Positions 9,287 to 19,170 are shown, numbered from the stretch's first letter. The stretch is 64,000 bases of DNA from Prochlorococcus sp. AG-347-J21 (GCA_003281455.1 QCBX01000006.1:1-64000), one strand, 5' to 3'. The notes: generated by a model from the sequence alone, not told the origin. Made by a program: numbers and translations.

Positions 9287-10072
9287 TTAAGTTTCTTTTA
9301 CAAAGTTATCAGTCCATTCATACCCTTTTTCCTCAAGCTCTAGAGCAAGATCACTCTCACCAGTTTTTATGATTTGTCCGTCTGACATAACATGGACATA
9401 ATTTGGTTCAATTTCATCTAATAATCTTTGATAGTGGGTAATCAGTATTATCCCAGTTTGTGCATTAGATATTTTCTTAATTCCTGATGCTACTATTCTT
9501 AGGGCATCAATATCTAGACCAGAATCAGTCTCATCTAATATTGCTATCTTGGGCTCAAGTAAAGCCATTTGCAGAATTTCATTTCTTTTTTTTTCACCTC
9601 CAGAAAATCCTTGATTTACACTCCTTGATAGGAATGCATGATCCATTTTCACAATTTCTAACTTTTCTTTAACTAATTCTTCAAAATCAAAAGTATCTAA
9701 TTCTTCTTTGTTGAGGAATTTTCTTCTTGCATTAGTTGAAACTCTAAGAAACTCAAGATTACTTACACCTGGGATCTCAATTGGATATTGAAAACCAAGA
9801 AAAATTCCTGATTGAGCTCTCTCTTCAGGTTCTAGAGAGTTGATGTTTTCACCTAAAAATTTTATGTCGCCATTTGTAATATTATAAGAAGGATGTCCTG
9901 CAATTATTTTAGAAAGAGTACTTTTGCCACATCCGTTTCTTCCCATAATGGCATGGATTTCTCCAGGATAGACAGTAAGTGAAACCCCTTTTAAAATTGG
10001 AAGATTATCAGTAGATGCAGAGAGATTTTCAACTTCTAAAATTGGTTCTGATTCTTTCATTTTACTTTGCAT
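9287..10072 (-). CDS. sufC: Fe-S cluster assembly ATPase SufC
   Basis: SufC is the soluble ABC-type ATPase that drives conformational change of the SufBD scaffold. The sequence has Walker [10 protein letters not shown] (about 44-52), a Q-loop [10 protein letters not shown], signature FSGGEKKR and Walker [13 protein letters not shown], whose [12 protein letters not shown] stretch is diagnostic of SufC rather than a transporter ATPase. ATG starts exist at 10072 and 10060; I kept the longer form. The gene follows sufB after 21 bases and precedes sufD by four. Confidence 0.97.
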   Translation of the reverse strand: MQSKMKESEPILEVENLSASTDNLPILKGVSLTVYPGEIHAIMGRNGCGKSTLSKIIAGHPSYNITNGDIKFLGENINSLEPEERAQSGIFLGFQYPIEIPGVSNLEFLRVSTNARRKFLNKEELDTFDFEELVKEKLEIVKMDHAFLSRSVNQGFSGGEKKRNEILQMALLEPKIAILDETDSGLDIDALRIVASGIKKISNAQTGIILITHYQRLLDEIEPNYVHVMSDGQIIKTGESDLALELEEKGYEWTDNFVKET

Positions 10073-10093
10073 TTCAGTTTAGAAATTGATTCA

Positions 10094-11536
10094 TTAACCT
10101 ACTGATCCCTCTAGCTTAAGTGCCAGTAACTTATCTGCTTCAGCAGCAAATTCCATAGGTAATTGATTAAATACATCTCTGCAAAAACCGCTGACCATCA
10201 TAGATACTGCCTCCTCAAATTCTATACCTCTGCTTTGGAGATAAAAAAGTTGATCTTCTGAGATTCTACATGTGCTTGCTTCATGTTCAATTTCAGAATT
10301 GGGTTGTTGAGATTTGATGTAAGGGAATGTATTCGCAGAAGCTTGATCCCCAATTAACATTGAATCACATTGACTGTAATTTCTTGATCCTTTAGCTTTT
10401 GTTCCCATTTTGACAAGACCTCTATAGCTATTTATTGAGTTCCCTGCACTAATACCTTTGCTAACAATGGTTGATTTTGTCTTAGGACCGATATGGATCA
10501 TTTTTGTGCCGGTATCTGCTTGCTGAAGATTATTGGTAAGTGCCACTGAATAAAATTCTCCTACAGATTCTTCCCCTAAAAGAAGACAGCTAGGATATTT
10601 CCATGTAATTGCAGACCCTGTTTCAACTTGTGACCAGCTAATTTTACTTCTCTTGCCTAAACATTTTCCTCTCTTGGTGACAAAATTAAAAATTCCGCCA
10701 ACACCTTCTTCATCACCAGCATACCAATTTTGCACTGTTGAATATTTTATTGAGGCGTCGTCTAATGCTATAAGCTCTACAACTGCTGCATGAAGGGTAT
10801 TTGTATCAAACATTGGAGCTGTACAACCTTCTAGATAACTTACAGAACTTGATTCTTCAGCAATGATTAGTGTCCTTTCGAATTGTCCTGAATCTCCACT
10901 ATTAATTCTGAAGTAGGAAGATAGATCCATAGGGCAGGTAACACCTTTTGGGATATAAACAAAAGAACCATCACTAAAAACTGCAGAATTTAGTGCTGCA
11001 AAATAATTATCACTGGCTGGAACTACTGTACCTAAATATTTTTCAATCAAATCCGAGTGATTTTTTACTGCTTCACTTATTGAGCAAAATATAACTCCAT
11101 GTTCAGCAAGCTCTTCTCTAAAAGTTGTAGCTATAGAAACACTATCAAAGACAGCATCTACTGCTACATTTGTGAGTTTTTTTTGCTCAGTAAGGGGTAT
11201 TCCCAATTTGTCAAAAGTCTCAAGAAGTTTGGGATCAACTTCATCTAAACTAGAAATTTTCTCTTTTTGCTTAGGAGCAGAGTAATAAATTATGTCTTGA
11301 TAATCAATTTGTTTATATCCTAATCCTGCCCAATCAGGCTCTTTCATTTTTTGCCATTTTTTAAAGGCTTTTAATCTAAAATCAAGAAGATATTTTGGCT
11401 CATCTTTTTTCTGAGAAATTAATCTTATTATTTCTTCATTTAATCCCTTTGCTATTTTCTCAGTTTCAATATCAGTGACGAACCCATATTTGTAAGGCTC
11501 TTTTACTACATCTTTAACTAAATTTTCGTTGACCAT
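10094..11536 (-). CDS. sufB: Fe-S cluster assembly protein SufB
   Basis: SufB is the main scaffold subunit of the Suf Fe-S assembly complex. The 480-residue chain is very typical: [20 protein letters not shown] near residue 66, the beta-helix core, [20 protein letters not shown] with the conserved Cys used for cluster assembly, and [21 protein letters not shown] near the C-terminus. It heads the operon sufB-C-D-S. The upstream gene is divergent, 95 bases away, and encodes a 117-residue unknown with no DNA-binding signature. No sufR repressor gene is adjacent, although sufR commonly flanks sufB in other cyanobacteria. Confidence 0.98.
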   Translation of the reverse strand: MVNENLVKDVVKEPYKYGFVTDIETEKIAKGLNEEIIRLISQKKDEPKYLLDFRLKAFKKWQKMKEPDWAGLGYKQIDYQDIIYYSAPKQKEKISSLDEVDPKLLETFDKLGIPLTEQKKLTNVAVDAVFDSVSIATTFREELAEHGVIFCSISEAVKNHSDLIEKYLGTVVPASDNYFAALNSAVFSDGSFVYIPKGVTCPMDLSSYFRINSGDSGQFERTLIIAEESSSVSYLEGCTAPMFDTNTLHAAVVELIALDDASIKYSTVQNWYAGDEEGVGGIFNFVTKRGKCLGKRSKISWSQVETGSAITWKYPSCLLLGEESVGEFYSVALTNNLQQADTGTKMIHIGPKTKSTIVSKGISAGNSINSYRGLVKMGTKAKGSRNYSQCDSMLIGDQASANTFPYIKSQQPNSEIEHEASTCRISEDQLFYLQSRGIEFEEAVSMMVSGFCRDVFNQLPMEFAAEADKLLALKLEGSVG

Positions 11537-11631
11537 GTTATCAAAAATAACTTATTACAATTAGCTTTATATACTCTAACGAAAGATACCCCCAATATTG
11601 AGTTTTTTCCCTTTATTAAAACTAAAAATTA

Positions 11632-11985
11632 ATGTCTAATCATCCTGATTCCTTGTCCAACCTATTAAACATAGAAATTATTCAAGAAATTGATAATCTT
11701 GATCTACCTGTAATGCAGAAACATCATTTAAGAATACTCGCTCATTGCCTTCAGATCTTAAAAATTATCAGTGAAGAGAATAGTTTTGAATATCAAAATA
11801 AAAATCACCTGAGAGAATGGTGTGATAATCAATCCAAAAAATTTGATGATAAAAAATTTAGTGATCTTTTTTATGAGCAGTTAGAATCAACTTCGAAGAA
11901 ATTAAGGGCTTTTTCAAAAAAAATTGGTAAAAATATTGAGGATTTAGAGATAGATGATTTAGTACTTCTAATTGAACAACGCTGA
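11632..11985 (+). CDS. Conserved hypothetical protein divergent from sufB
   Basis: The 117-residue product is polar and probably all-helical, with heptad-like stretches (LYEQLESTSKKLRAFSKKIG) and an acidic C-terminus. I cannot assign a family. It has no winged-helix or Cys cluster that would mark it as SufR. It begins with ATG 95 bases from the divergent sufB start, so the two share a promoter region. Its position next to sufB may be meaningful, but nothing in the protein supports a direct Fe-S role. Confidence 0.6.
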   Translation: MSNHPDSLSNLLNIEIIQEIDNLDLPVMQKHHLRILAHCLQILKIISEENSFEYQNKNHLREWCDNQSKKFDDKKFSDLFYEQLESTSKKLRAFSKKIGKNIEDLEIDDLVLLIEQR

Positions 11986-12254
11986 AGTCCGTTTTAATTG
12001 ATCCCGAAGAAAAAATATATTTTTGTTGAGTCGTTAACAAATTTAGGTAATAAAATTTAAAAAAAAAGAAAATTAATTTACATTTAAAAAAGATCTCAAA
12101 ATTAATTAATTGCTTTGATACCAACTGTTTTGAAGATAAATATTAATTTTGAGAATTTTTTAGTAGTCAGAGGATCCTGACGACAGGGCAAAAAGACACA
12201 CAATTTCCTAAAAAAAAGAACATACTGATCCCAAACAAAAACGGAGAATTTAAA

Positions 12255-13355
12255 GTGGCTGATGGGATCATGAATAAAGATCAATTACTCTCACTTACCC
12301 TCAGACAATTACGTCAAGAAGCAAGTAAACTATCAGTCCCGCTATATAGTCGCAAAACAAAAGCTGTTTTAGTTGATTTAATACTCAAATATCAAGAAAC
12401 ATCTATAAAAAAGAAATATAATACTTCATCTGAGTCTAAATCTGAAGAAACATATGAGTCCAATTCTTTCAGTAGTAGTGAAGAAGTTAAAACAAATGTA
12501 GTATTCCTACCCCGAGATCCAGATTGGGCTTATGTTTTTTGGCAAATTTCTGAAGCAGATCGAGAAAAAGCACAATCTTTGGGAGCCAATAAATTATGCT
12601 TACGTTTGTTTGATGCATCTGGTTCTGAAGGAAGTAACTTGAATCAAGGAACACTAAGGGAGATAGCAGTTGATAGTTACAGTACTGAGTGGTACTTGCC
12701 AATTCCTCTTGCAGATAGAGACTATAAAGTTGAATTAGGTTATAAATATGGTTTTAACTGGATGTCATTGGCATTTTCTTCCGTAAGCCATGTTCCCGGC
12801 TCTCATCCTTCTGAGCAAATTCTTGATAAATTTGTACCTTTCAATTTGGATTCTACTTCTGAGTCAATACCAGACATTTCAAATCCTGTTGTTTCAGAAC
12901 AAAATGGTATGCATGAAAGGTTATACCAAGCAGCAACTAATATATCTCTCAGAAGAAAAGTTGGCTCTGAAGAGTTCATGGAAAATGTAAATTCAACAAA
13001 ACTTAGTGATAATCTCACAGACTCAGGCGCTGGTAAATGGTCATCAGGTTTAAATGATTCTGGAAGTGGAATTCTTAAAAATAGATCTTTTTGGCTAGTT
13101 GCTGATGCTGAATTAATTGTTTATGGAGCTACAGAGCCTTCTGCAAAATTGACAATAGGTGGAGAAGATGTACCCCTTGCTGCAGATGGTACTTTTAGAA
13201 TTCAAGTTCCATTTAGAGATGGGACTCAAAAATATGATATTAAAGCAGTTGATGGATCTGGTGAGCAAGAAAAAAGTATATCAATGAAATTTGATAGAAC
13301 TACACCACTTGACGATACTAATGAAAAAGATAATGCTGAGACTGAATGGTTTTAA
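12255..13355 (+). CDS. DUF4912 domain protein with Rho-N-like N-terminus
   Basis: The N-terminal 40 residues (LTLRQLRQEASKLSVPLYSR..K..LVDLIL) resemble the Rho N-terminal/SAP-like helical module. Residues about 75-185 match DUF4912: LPRDPDWAYVFWQISEADRE, LRLFDASG, and WYLPIPLADRDYKVELGY. The C-terminus (about 275-350) is a beta-rich stretch, ELIVYGATEPSAKLTIGGED..., like small adhesion or carbohydrate-binding folds. Function is unknown. The GTG at 12255 has GGAG eight bases upstream; an in-frame ATG lies 15 bases further in. The 269-base leader holds a small hairpin (GTCAG with CTGAC around AGGATC, 12166-12181) and no other gene. Confidence 0.82.
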   Translation: MADGIMNKDQLLSLTLRQLRQEASKLSVPLYSRKTKAVLVDLILKYQETSIKKKYNTSSESKSEETYESNSFSSSEEVKTNVVFLPRDPDWAYVFWQISEADREKAQSLGANKLCLRLFDASGSEGSNLNQGTLREIAVDSYSTEWYLPIPLADRDYKVELGYKYGFNWMSLAFSSVSHVPGSHPSEQILDKFVPFNLDSTSESIPDISNPVVSEQNGMHERLYQAATNISLRRKVGSEEFMENVNSTKLSDNLTDSGAGKWSSGLNDSGSGILKNRSFWLVADAELIVYGATEPSAKLTIGGEDVPLAADGTFRIQVPFRDGTQKYDIKAVDGSGEQEKSISMKFDRTTPLDDTNEKDNAETEWF

Positions 13356-13367
13356 TAAATTAAATTA

Positions 13368-13538
13368 ATGCTGAAAAAAATTGTGGCTTTCACTCCATTG
13401 TTTGGGGCATTGACGTTTCCACTAATAGTTCCAATTACAATTTCTAAATTTGGTGTTAACTATGGAATTCTTAGTGCATTATTAATTTCTTCATTATGGT
13501 TTATCGCTATGTTAAGAACATCCGAAATGCCTCATTAA
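13368..13538 (+). CDS. Small two-helix membrane protein, hypothetical
   Basis: A 56-codon frame fills most of the gap between the DUF4912 gene and pgm. It starts with ATG (MLKKIVAFTPLFGALTFPLI) and ends SSLWFIAMLRTSEMPH. Two hydrophobic stretches (about 6-23 and 32-49) joined by a short loop suggest a small integral membrane protein with a basic N-terminus. The start lies 12 bases after the upstream stop and the stop is 32 bases before pgm, consistent with an operon. No function can be assigned. Confidence 0.62.
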   Translation: MLKKIVAFTPLFGALTFPLIVPITISKFGVNYGILSALLISSLWFIAMLRTSEMPH

Positions 13539-13570
13539 TTTAGTTAGATTTTTGGAAGTTTTTTAAAAAT

Positions 13571-15208
13571 ATGAATCAAGTTAATGTAATTAATATCAAT
13601 TCTCCTTTTCTAGATCAAAAACCAGGCACTTCTGGTTTAAGAAAAAGTACTATAAAGTTTCAGAAAGAACATTATTTAGAAATTTTTATTGAAGCAATCT
13701 TACAATCATTGGAAGATTTAAAAGGTTCAACATTAGTAGTTGGTGGTGATGGCAGATATGGCAATATTGAAGCAATAGAAAAAATTGTCCAAATATGTAT
13801 TGCTCATAAAGTTCAAAAGGTTATCGTTCCAAAATACGGTTTATTATCTACTCCTGCGACATCACATTTAATTAGAAAAGAAAATGCTATTGGTGGAATT
13901 ATTCTTTCTGCAAGCCATAATCCTGGTGGGATTGATGGCGACTTTGGAGTGAAATTGAATATTTCTAATGGTGGCCCAGCTCCTGAAATAATTACTAATA
14001 AGATTTTTAAGGCTTCACAATTACTAACTAATTATAAAATTTTTAAGGTTCAATTACCTGATTTTAGTGAATATGGAACTTATTCTTATGGTGAAACTAC
14101 CTTGGAAATTATTGATGGATTAAAAGATTATTCTGATTTGATGGAGAAAATTTTTGATTTTGATCAAATTAGTGATTTTTTAAAAAAAGACTTCTCGTTA
14201 ATCTTTGATGCAATGAATGCGGTAACAGGCCCATATGCAAAGAATATTTTTGTTAAAAAAATGGGTCTTTCACATGATTGTGTCATGAATGGTAACCCAT
14301 TAAAAGATTTTGGAGGTTTACATCCTGATCCTAATCTTACTTATGCATCCCACTTAGCTGATTTGTTATTAAATAAAAAATCTTATAGTTTTGGTGCTGC
14401 ATGCGATGGAGATGGAGATAGGAATATGATTTTAGGAAGTGGATGTTTTGTAAATCCTAGTGATAGCCTTGCAGTTATCACTGCTAATACCAAATGTGTC
14501 CCTGGGTATAAAGATGGTATTACAGGTGTGGCACGATCCATGCCAACCAGCTCAGCGGTTGATAATGTTGCTCGAGCATTAAATATACCTTGTTTCGAGA
14601 CACCTACTGGCTGGAAGTTTTTTGGAAATCTTTTAGATTCCAAGTTAATTACTTTATGTGGAGAAGAAAGTTTCGGAACAGGTAGTAATCATGTGAGAGA
14701 GAAAGATGGACTATGGGCAGTTTTATATTGGTTACAAGTTTTAGCTGAGAAAAAATGTTCGGTAAGTGATTTGATGCAGAATCATTGGAAAGAATTTGGC
14801 AGGAATTATTATTCAAGACATGATTATGAGGCAATTCCCTCAAATATTGCTAATCAAATCTTTGGTAATCTAACTTCTATGCTCGAAAATTTAAAGGGAA
14901 ATAGTTTTGCTGGTCATTTAGTTACAGTTGCAGATAACTTTTCATATTTAGATCCCGTTGATAATTCCATAAGTGAAAATCAAGGTTTAAGATTGGTCCT
15001 TGATGATAATTCGCGAGTAATTGTTCGCCTTTCTGGAACTGGAACTAAGGGAGCAACATTAAGACTTTATTTTGAGAAATTTTTTGATCCTCAACAGAAT
15101 CTTTCGTTAAATCCTCAGATCGCTTTGAAACCTCTAATAAATGATTTAGATGCTTTATTAAACATTTCAAAACTTACTCAAATGGAAACTCCTACGGTAA
15201 TTACATAG
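13571..15208 (+). CDS. pgm: Phosphoglucomutase (alpha-D-glucose phosphate-specific)
   Basis: Phosphoglucomutase interconverts glucose 1-phosphate and glucose 6-phosphate, linking glycogen and sugar-nucleotide synthesis to central metabolism. The phosphoserine loop is SASHNPGG (about 114-121), the metal-binding loop is DGDGDRNM (about 280-287), the sugar-binding loop is GEESFGTGSNH (about 361-371), and the phosphate-binding segment near the C-terminus is RLSGTGTKGATLRLY. Length of 545 fits the eukaryote-like branch found in cyanobacteria. It starts with ATG and is followed by rarA after 33 bases. Confidence 0.97.
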   Translation: MNQVNVININSPFLDQKPGTSGLRKSTIKFQKEHYLEIFIEAILQSLEDLKGSTLVVGGDGRYGNIEAIEKIVQICIAHKVQKVIVPKYGLLSTPATSHLIRKENAIGGIILSASHNPGGIDGDFGVKLNISNGGPAPEIITNKIFKASQLLTNYKIFKVQLPDFSEYGTYSYGETTLEIIDGLKDYSDLMEKIFDFDQISDFLKKDFSLIFDAMNAVTGPYAKNIFVKKMGLSHDCVMNGNPLKDFGGLHPDPNLTYASHLADLLLNKKSYSFGAACDGDGDRNMILGSGCFVNPSDSLAVITANTKCVPGYKDGITGVARSMPTSSAVDNVARALNIPCFETPTGWKFFGNLLDSKLITLCGEESFGTGSNHVREKDGLWAVLYWLQVLAEKKCSVSDLMQNHWKEFGRNYYSRHDYEAIPSNIANQIFGNLTSMLENLKGNSFAGHLVTVADNFSYLDPVDNSISENQGLRLVLDDNSRVIVRLSGTGTKGATLRLYFEKFFDPQQNLSLNPQIALKPLINDLDALLNISKLTQMETPTVIT

Positions 15209-15241
15209 AATTGAAAGTAATGATTTTTTGATTTTATTTAT

Positions 15242-16552
15242 ATGCATTCAGATAATTTATTTACTAATTATTCTCAAATAGAAGATAATGCACCTTTGGC
15301 AGATAAATTAAGGCCAAAGAAATTGGAGGATTTTTTTGGTCAACAACCAATCTTGAATAAGAATTCTCTTTTAAGAAGTGCAATATTAAACGATAAGATT
15401 AGTAATTTTATTTTTTCTGGCCCTCCTGGTGTTGGAAAAACTACTCTAATTGAAATTATTTCCTTTAATACGCGGTCAAAATTAATTAAGTTAAATGCAG
15501 TATTATCAAGTGTTAAAGAATTAAGAAATGAAATCGCTTATGCAAAAGATAGATTATTAAATTCAAAAAGAAAAACAATTTTATTTATAGATGAGGTTCA
15601 TAGATTTACAGCAGTTCAGCAAGATGCTTTGTTACCTTCAATAGAAAATGGAACTATAACTTTTATTGGTGCTACAACTGAAAACCCTTTCTTTGCTGTT
15701 AATAAAGCGCTTGTCAGTAGGTCTCGTATTTTTACATTAATTCCTTTGGCTGAAAATGATTTGCAGAAAATAATACAAAAAGTTATAGATTACTATTCTA
15801 AAAAAAAAGATTCAAAAAAGGTTTATTTAACTCAAGATGCTATAAGTCATTTAATTAAATTTTCTGGGGGAGATGCAAGAACATTAATCAATGCGCTAGA
15901 GATGGCCATAGAAACAAATGCTGAAAATGATGCTAAAGAAATCAACATTAATCTCTCAATAGCAGAGGATGCACTTCAAAAGAAAAATATTGTTTACGAT
16001 AAAAATGGTCAAAATCATTACGATGTAATAAGTGCCTTTATAAAGTCCATAAGAGGTTCTGATCCAGATGCAACTTTATTCTGGCTTGCGAATATGCTGG
16101 AGGCTGGTGAAGATCCTAATTTTATTTTTAGAAGACTACTTATATCTGCCAGTGAAGATATTGGAATAGCTGATCCTAATGCAATAGTAGTTGTACAATC
16201 CTGTTGTGATGCTTTTGATAGAGTTGGTTTTCCAGAAGGATTATATTTTTTAACGCAGGCTTCTTTATATTTAGCTATTTCTCAAAAAAGTAAAAGTATG
16301 AAAAGTATTTTTAAAGCAATTGAAACAATCAAATCTTCTAAAGCTTTTGATGTTCCACTTCATTTAAAAAATAATTCCAATAGTTATGTCAATCCTCATA
16401 ATTATCCAGGTAATTGGGTCGAACAAGAATATCTCCCCAAATCTTTAAAAGGTTTAAAAATATGGGAATCAAATAATAATGGATGGGAAAAAACTCAATA
16501 TGAAGAACTGCTTAGAAAAAAGAAAACTAAAAATTTTTCGAACAACAAATAA
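15242..16552 (+). CDS. rarA: Replication-associated recombination protein A (RarA/MgsA AAA ATPase)
   Basis: RarA is a clamp-loader-like AAA+ ATPase acting at stalled replication forks. The chain begins APLADKLRPKKLEDFFGQQPI, has Walker A GPPGVGKTT (60-68), Walker B ILFIDEVHRF, sensor 1 IGATTENPFF and arginine finger SRSRIF. The C-terminus (HYDVISAFIKSIRGSDPDATLFWLANMLEAGEDP...) is the tetramerisation region typical of RarA and absent from RuvB. Length is 436, normal for the family. It converges with the phosphopantetheinyl transferase gene and overlaps it by 26 bases. Confidence 0.95.
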   Translation: MHSDNLFTNYSQIEDNAPLADKLRPKKLEDFFGQQPILNKNSLLRSAILNDKISNFIFSGPPGVGKTTLIEIISFNTRSKLIKLNAVLSSVKELRNEIAYAKDRLLNSKRKTILFIDEVHRFTAVQQDALLPSIENGTITFIGATTENPFFAVNKALVSRSRIFTLIPLAENDLQKIIQKVIDYYSKKKDSKKVYLTQDAISHLIKFSGGDARTLINALEMAIETNAENDAKEININLSIAEDALQKKNIVYDKNGQNHYDVISAFIKSIRGSDPDATLFWLANMLEAGEDPNFIFRRLLISASEDIGIADPNAIVVVQSCCDAFDRVGFPEGLYFLTQASLYLAISQKSKSMKSIFKAIETIKSSKAFDVPLHLKNNSNSYVNPHNYPGNWVEQEYLPKSLKGLKIWESNNNGWEKTQYEELLRKKKTKNFSNNK

Positions 16553-17183
16553 TCTCAGGATTAAAAGAAGTTTTTTCTTCGTAAGCTAAAGCGATAGTCC
16601 AATGATGGAAGTTGATCTGTGAATAACTTAAATGTATATTTTTCTTCTTATGAATTAACTCTTTTGGCTTTTCAAAAAATTGCCAATGGTTAATGTCTTT
16701 AGCTAATTTTCCATGATCCCATTTTATAGCCGCTTCAACAGCACACCACTGATTTAGTATCATATTTTTTGTTAAATAATTATTATGGTTTGATTTATTG
16801 GTATGAAAAAAATATTTTTCTGCAAATTTTATATGGTTAAATTTTCTATCTGTTCTCTCAATATCAATCCCTATTTTGCTTCTATACCAGACTATAGTAA
16901 TGGCATCTTTACAATGACTTAAACTGATATTTCCCATGCCAGAGGGTAAACTTGGAGGTTCTCCAGGATGAGCATTAATTGGAATTTCTAGGGGGTCTAA
17001 ATCAAAAAGTGTTGAGAGTGATTGTCGCAAATAAGCTCTTGTTTCTAAGAAAATCCTTGATCTTGAATTTGTTAGGTTTTTTGCAGTTTTAATTTCTTCT
17101 ACAGTTGCGACATCTTGCACACCTTTAATCTCATAAAACCAAATTTTTGGTATTTTATATTCATACTCATTTAATAATTTCAA
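16527..17183 (-). CDS. 4'-phosphopantetheinyl transferase superfamily protein (Sfp/HetI-like)
   Basis: These enzymes move the phosphopantetheine arm of CoA onto a Ser of acyl or peptidyl carrier proteins. Supporting motifs are NISLSHCKDAITIVWYRSKIGIDIERTDR (the conserved SHC and GIDIE with magnesium-binding acids) and the downstream WCAVEAAIKWDHGK, corresponding to W..KEA..K. Length 218 suits the Sfp type. The only sensible start is TTG at 17183, because no ATG or GTG lies in the first 60 codons before the conserved part. That TTG shares base 17183 with the ATG of the divergent peroxiredoxin gene. It probably activates fatty-acid synthase carrier protein. Confidence 0.85.
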   Translation of the reverse strand: MKLLNEYEYKIPKIWFYEIKGVQDVATVEEIKTAKNLTNSRSRIFLETRAYLRQSLSTLFDLDPLEIPINAHPGEPPSLPSGMGNISLSHCKDAITIVWYRSKIGIDIERTDRKFNHIKFAEKYFFHTNKSNHNNYLTKNMILNQWCAVEAAIKWDHGKLAKDINHWQFFEKPKELIHKKKNIHLSYSQINFHHWTIALAYEEKTSFNPEIICCSKNF

Positions 17184-17650
17184 TGGCTCTTAAGGTTGGC
17201 GACAAAGCACCAGAATTTAAATTAAAAGATTCTTTTGAGAAAGAAGTTTCTCTTAGTGATTTTGAAGGTAAAAGAATAATACTATATTTTTATCCAAAAG
17301 ATAATACTCCAGGATGTACTAAGGAAGCATGTAATTTTAAAGAGAATTGGGATTTACTCCAAAAAAATAATATTGTTGTGCTTGGTATTAGTAAAGATAA
17401 TGCATCCTCTCATCAGAAGTTTATAGAAAAATTTAATTTACCTTTTATTCTTTTAACTGATCCTGAACCTTTCAAAGTTTCCTCTGCTTACGATAGCTAT
17501 GGACTGAAGAAATTCATGGGAAAAGAATATATGGGAATGATGAGAAATACTTTTTTAATTGATACTGAAGGTAACATCGAAAAAATTTACTTAAAGGTAA
17601 AAGCCGCAATAATGGCTGATCATATAATTGCAGACCTTGGGTTAAGCTAA
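17183..17650 (+). CDS. bcp: Peroxiredoxin Q / bacterioferritin comigratory protein
   Basis: Bcp reduces hydrogen peroxide and organic peroxides using thioredoxin. The 155-residue chain has the peroxidatic Cys45 and resolving Cys50 in YPKDNTPGCTKEACNF, as in the atypical two-Cys form. ATG at 17183 gives MALKVGDKAPEF, the usual N-terminus; an upstream in-frame start would add 12 hydrophobic residues not expected in the family. The stop overlaps the convergent coaX gene by nine bases. Its start codon overlaps that of the divergent phosphopantetheinyl transferase by one base. Confidence 0.95.
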   Translation: MALKVGDKAPEFKLKDSFEKEVSLSDFEGKRIILYFYPKDNTPGCTKEACNFKENWDLLQKNNIVVLGISKDNASSHQKFIEKFNLPFILLTDPEPFKVSSAYDSYGLKKFMGKEYMGMMRNTFLIDTEGNIEKIYLKVKAAIMADHIIADLGLS

Positions 17651-18337
17651 TTTTCTAACGGATAGGTGGTGAATAATCATCCCCTCCATAACTAAATTAG
17701 GAGCATAGATAATATTTTCTTTTTGAGTATTTAGATATTTTGTGAGTAATTGAGAGTCTCCTCCACAGATTATTAAAATATCCTTCTCCGGATTAAATAA
17801 ACTATTAATCACGCTAGTAAGTGAGTTGATTACTCCTTTTAAGATTGCGTCTTCTGTATTAATTAAAAAATCTTTGATCGGAATATCATATTTTTTGGGA
17901 ACTTTAAGGTTTTTTGTATTTTGTTCCATAGATTTTAATTGTGTTAGAAAACCTGGAAGAAGTTGACCACCAATAATAGATCCATTTGAATTCAATTTTG
18001 TTATTGATAATATTGTTCCAAAATCTGCAATTAACAAATCTTTTTTGAAAGGGTTTTCAATGATTTTTAAAGCGGCAATACAGGCAAGAGCTCTATCAAT
18101 TCCAAAATAATCAGGAAGATTTGATAACTGAATAACATTAGTTTTTATTTCATTTTCTTTTTTCAGCAAAAAATTTGGTAGTTTTCCTACAGAAGCCCAA
18201 ATTAATTGGTCAAGATCTATATTTTCGGGAACTTTTTGCTCTTTTTTGGTATGGAAGAATTTAGATTGATTTTTAGAATATTTTGCCCAATGAAGCCTAC
18301 TATTACCTACTAATAAAAAATTTATATCTGAGACCAT
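17642..18337 (-). CDS. coaX: Type III pantothenate kinase
   Basis: CoaX phosphorylates pantothenate, the first step of CoA synthesis. It belongs to the ASKHA fold: the N-terminal LLVGNSRLHWAKY replaces the usual DxGNT phosphate motif in the way seen in cyanobacterial members. The central DFGTILSITKLNSNGSIIGG (about 105-124) carries the phosphate-2 motif and catalytic Asp, and ICGGDSQLL near the end is the adenosine-binding motif. Length 231 is slightly short but within the family. It lies 15 bases downstream of cysH on the same strand. Confidence 0.9.
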   Translation of the reverse strand: MVSDINFLLVGNSRLHWAKYSKNQSKFFHTKKEQKVPENIDLDQLIWASVGKLPNFLLKKENEIKTNVIQLSNLPDYFGIDRALACIAALKIIENPFKKDLLIADFGTILSITKLNSNGSIIGGQLLPGFLTQLKSMEQNTKNLKVPKKYDIPIKDFLINTEDAILKGVINSLTSVINSLFNPEKDILIICGGDSQLLTKYLNTQKENIIYAPNLVMEGMIIHHLSVRKLA

Positions 18338-18352
18338 TGTTCTATGATCAAT

Positions 18353-19075
18353 TTAGTCATTAGTGTGTATTCCACATTCTTGTTTAATCCCCCTAAATCT
18401 TGTATTCCTGCCCTTAGTTTCAATACCATCGGGACTGCTTGAATGCCAATCTCCCACAGAAGAATAACCTTTAATAAAAAGTGGATGGGCAGGTAAATTA
18501 TTCTCTTCCATATAATAAAAAATATCTTTATTTGTCCAATTTAAGAAAGGTCTTAGAGAGAGTCTTTGACGAATTATGTCTAGGAATTTCATTTTGTTTC
18601 TATTTTCTGTTTGACTTGATCTAACACCGCTTGCCCAGCAGACAATATCATATTTTTCCAAACCATTTTCTAAAGGTTTTATCTTTCTCAATTCATGATA
18701 CTTATCTAAATCACTCTCTTTATTTGTTTCCCAAAGTTTTCCGTATTTGGCCTCCATTCTTGCTGGAGATAATTCACTTTGCAGAACTTCAACTTCTAGG
18801 GATAAATTATCAATAAGTTTTTCAGCGTAATGGTATGTTTCTGGAGGAAGGTAACCTGTATCTATCCAAAATATTTTGATTTTTTTTTGTAGACGTAATT
18901 TACTGACCGTATCTAAAAGGACTGATGACTGTATACCAAAACTTGTTGTAATAGCAAATTTATTATCAAACTTTTCATAACCCCATGTGACCATTTCTTG
19001 AGGCTTCAAACCTACTAGCTCTTGATTGTATTTCCTCAAGTTGGTTTGAATATCTTTTTGGATTTTTTCAATCAT
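18353..19075 (-). CDS. cysH: Phosphoadenosine phosphosulfate reductase
   Basis: CysH reduces PAPS to sulfite using thioredoxin in assimilatory sulfate reduction. The substrate-binding motifs are TTSFGIQSSVLLD (about 43-55) and FWIDTGYLPPETY, and the catalytic Cys is in the C-terminal ECGIH. The paired Cys-Cys motifs that hold an Fe-S cluster in APS reductases are absent, which favours the PAPS-specific form. It is divergent from the NDH-2 gene (95 bases between) and precedes coaX. Sulfate transport may be linked to the SLC13-type gene at 20414. Confidence 0.94.
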   Translation of the reverse strand: MIEKIQKDIQTNLRKYNQELVGLKPQEMVTWGYEKFDNKFAITTSFGIQSSVLLDTVSKLRLQKKIKIFWIDTGYLPPETYHYAEKLIDNLSLEVEVLQSELSPARMEAKYGKLWETNKESDLDKYHELRKIKPLENGLEKYDIVCWASGVRSSQTENRNKMKFLDIIRQRLSLRPFLNWTNKDIFYYMEENNLPAHPLFIKGYSSVGDWHSSSPDGIETKGRNTRFRGIKQECGIHTND

Positions 19076-19170
19076 TATTCAGTTTGGCTATGAGTTTAAT
19101 TTTATTTCGCTCAATTTAAAAATTAATCGTATAGTTTAATAATACATTTACGCATAACAATATTTCTCTA

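Noticed and set aside
11858-12284. Two overlapping minus-strand frames around the start of the DUF4912 gene
   Set aside because: Both are Phe/Lys-rich shadows of AT-rich DNA, overlap well-supported genes, and lack domain features.
14383-14643. 86-codon minus-strand frame inside pgm
   Set aside because: Antisense to the catalytic part of a confident gene; no independent support.
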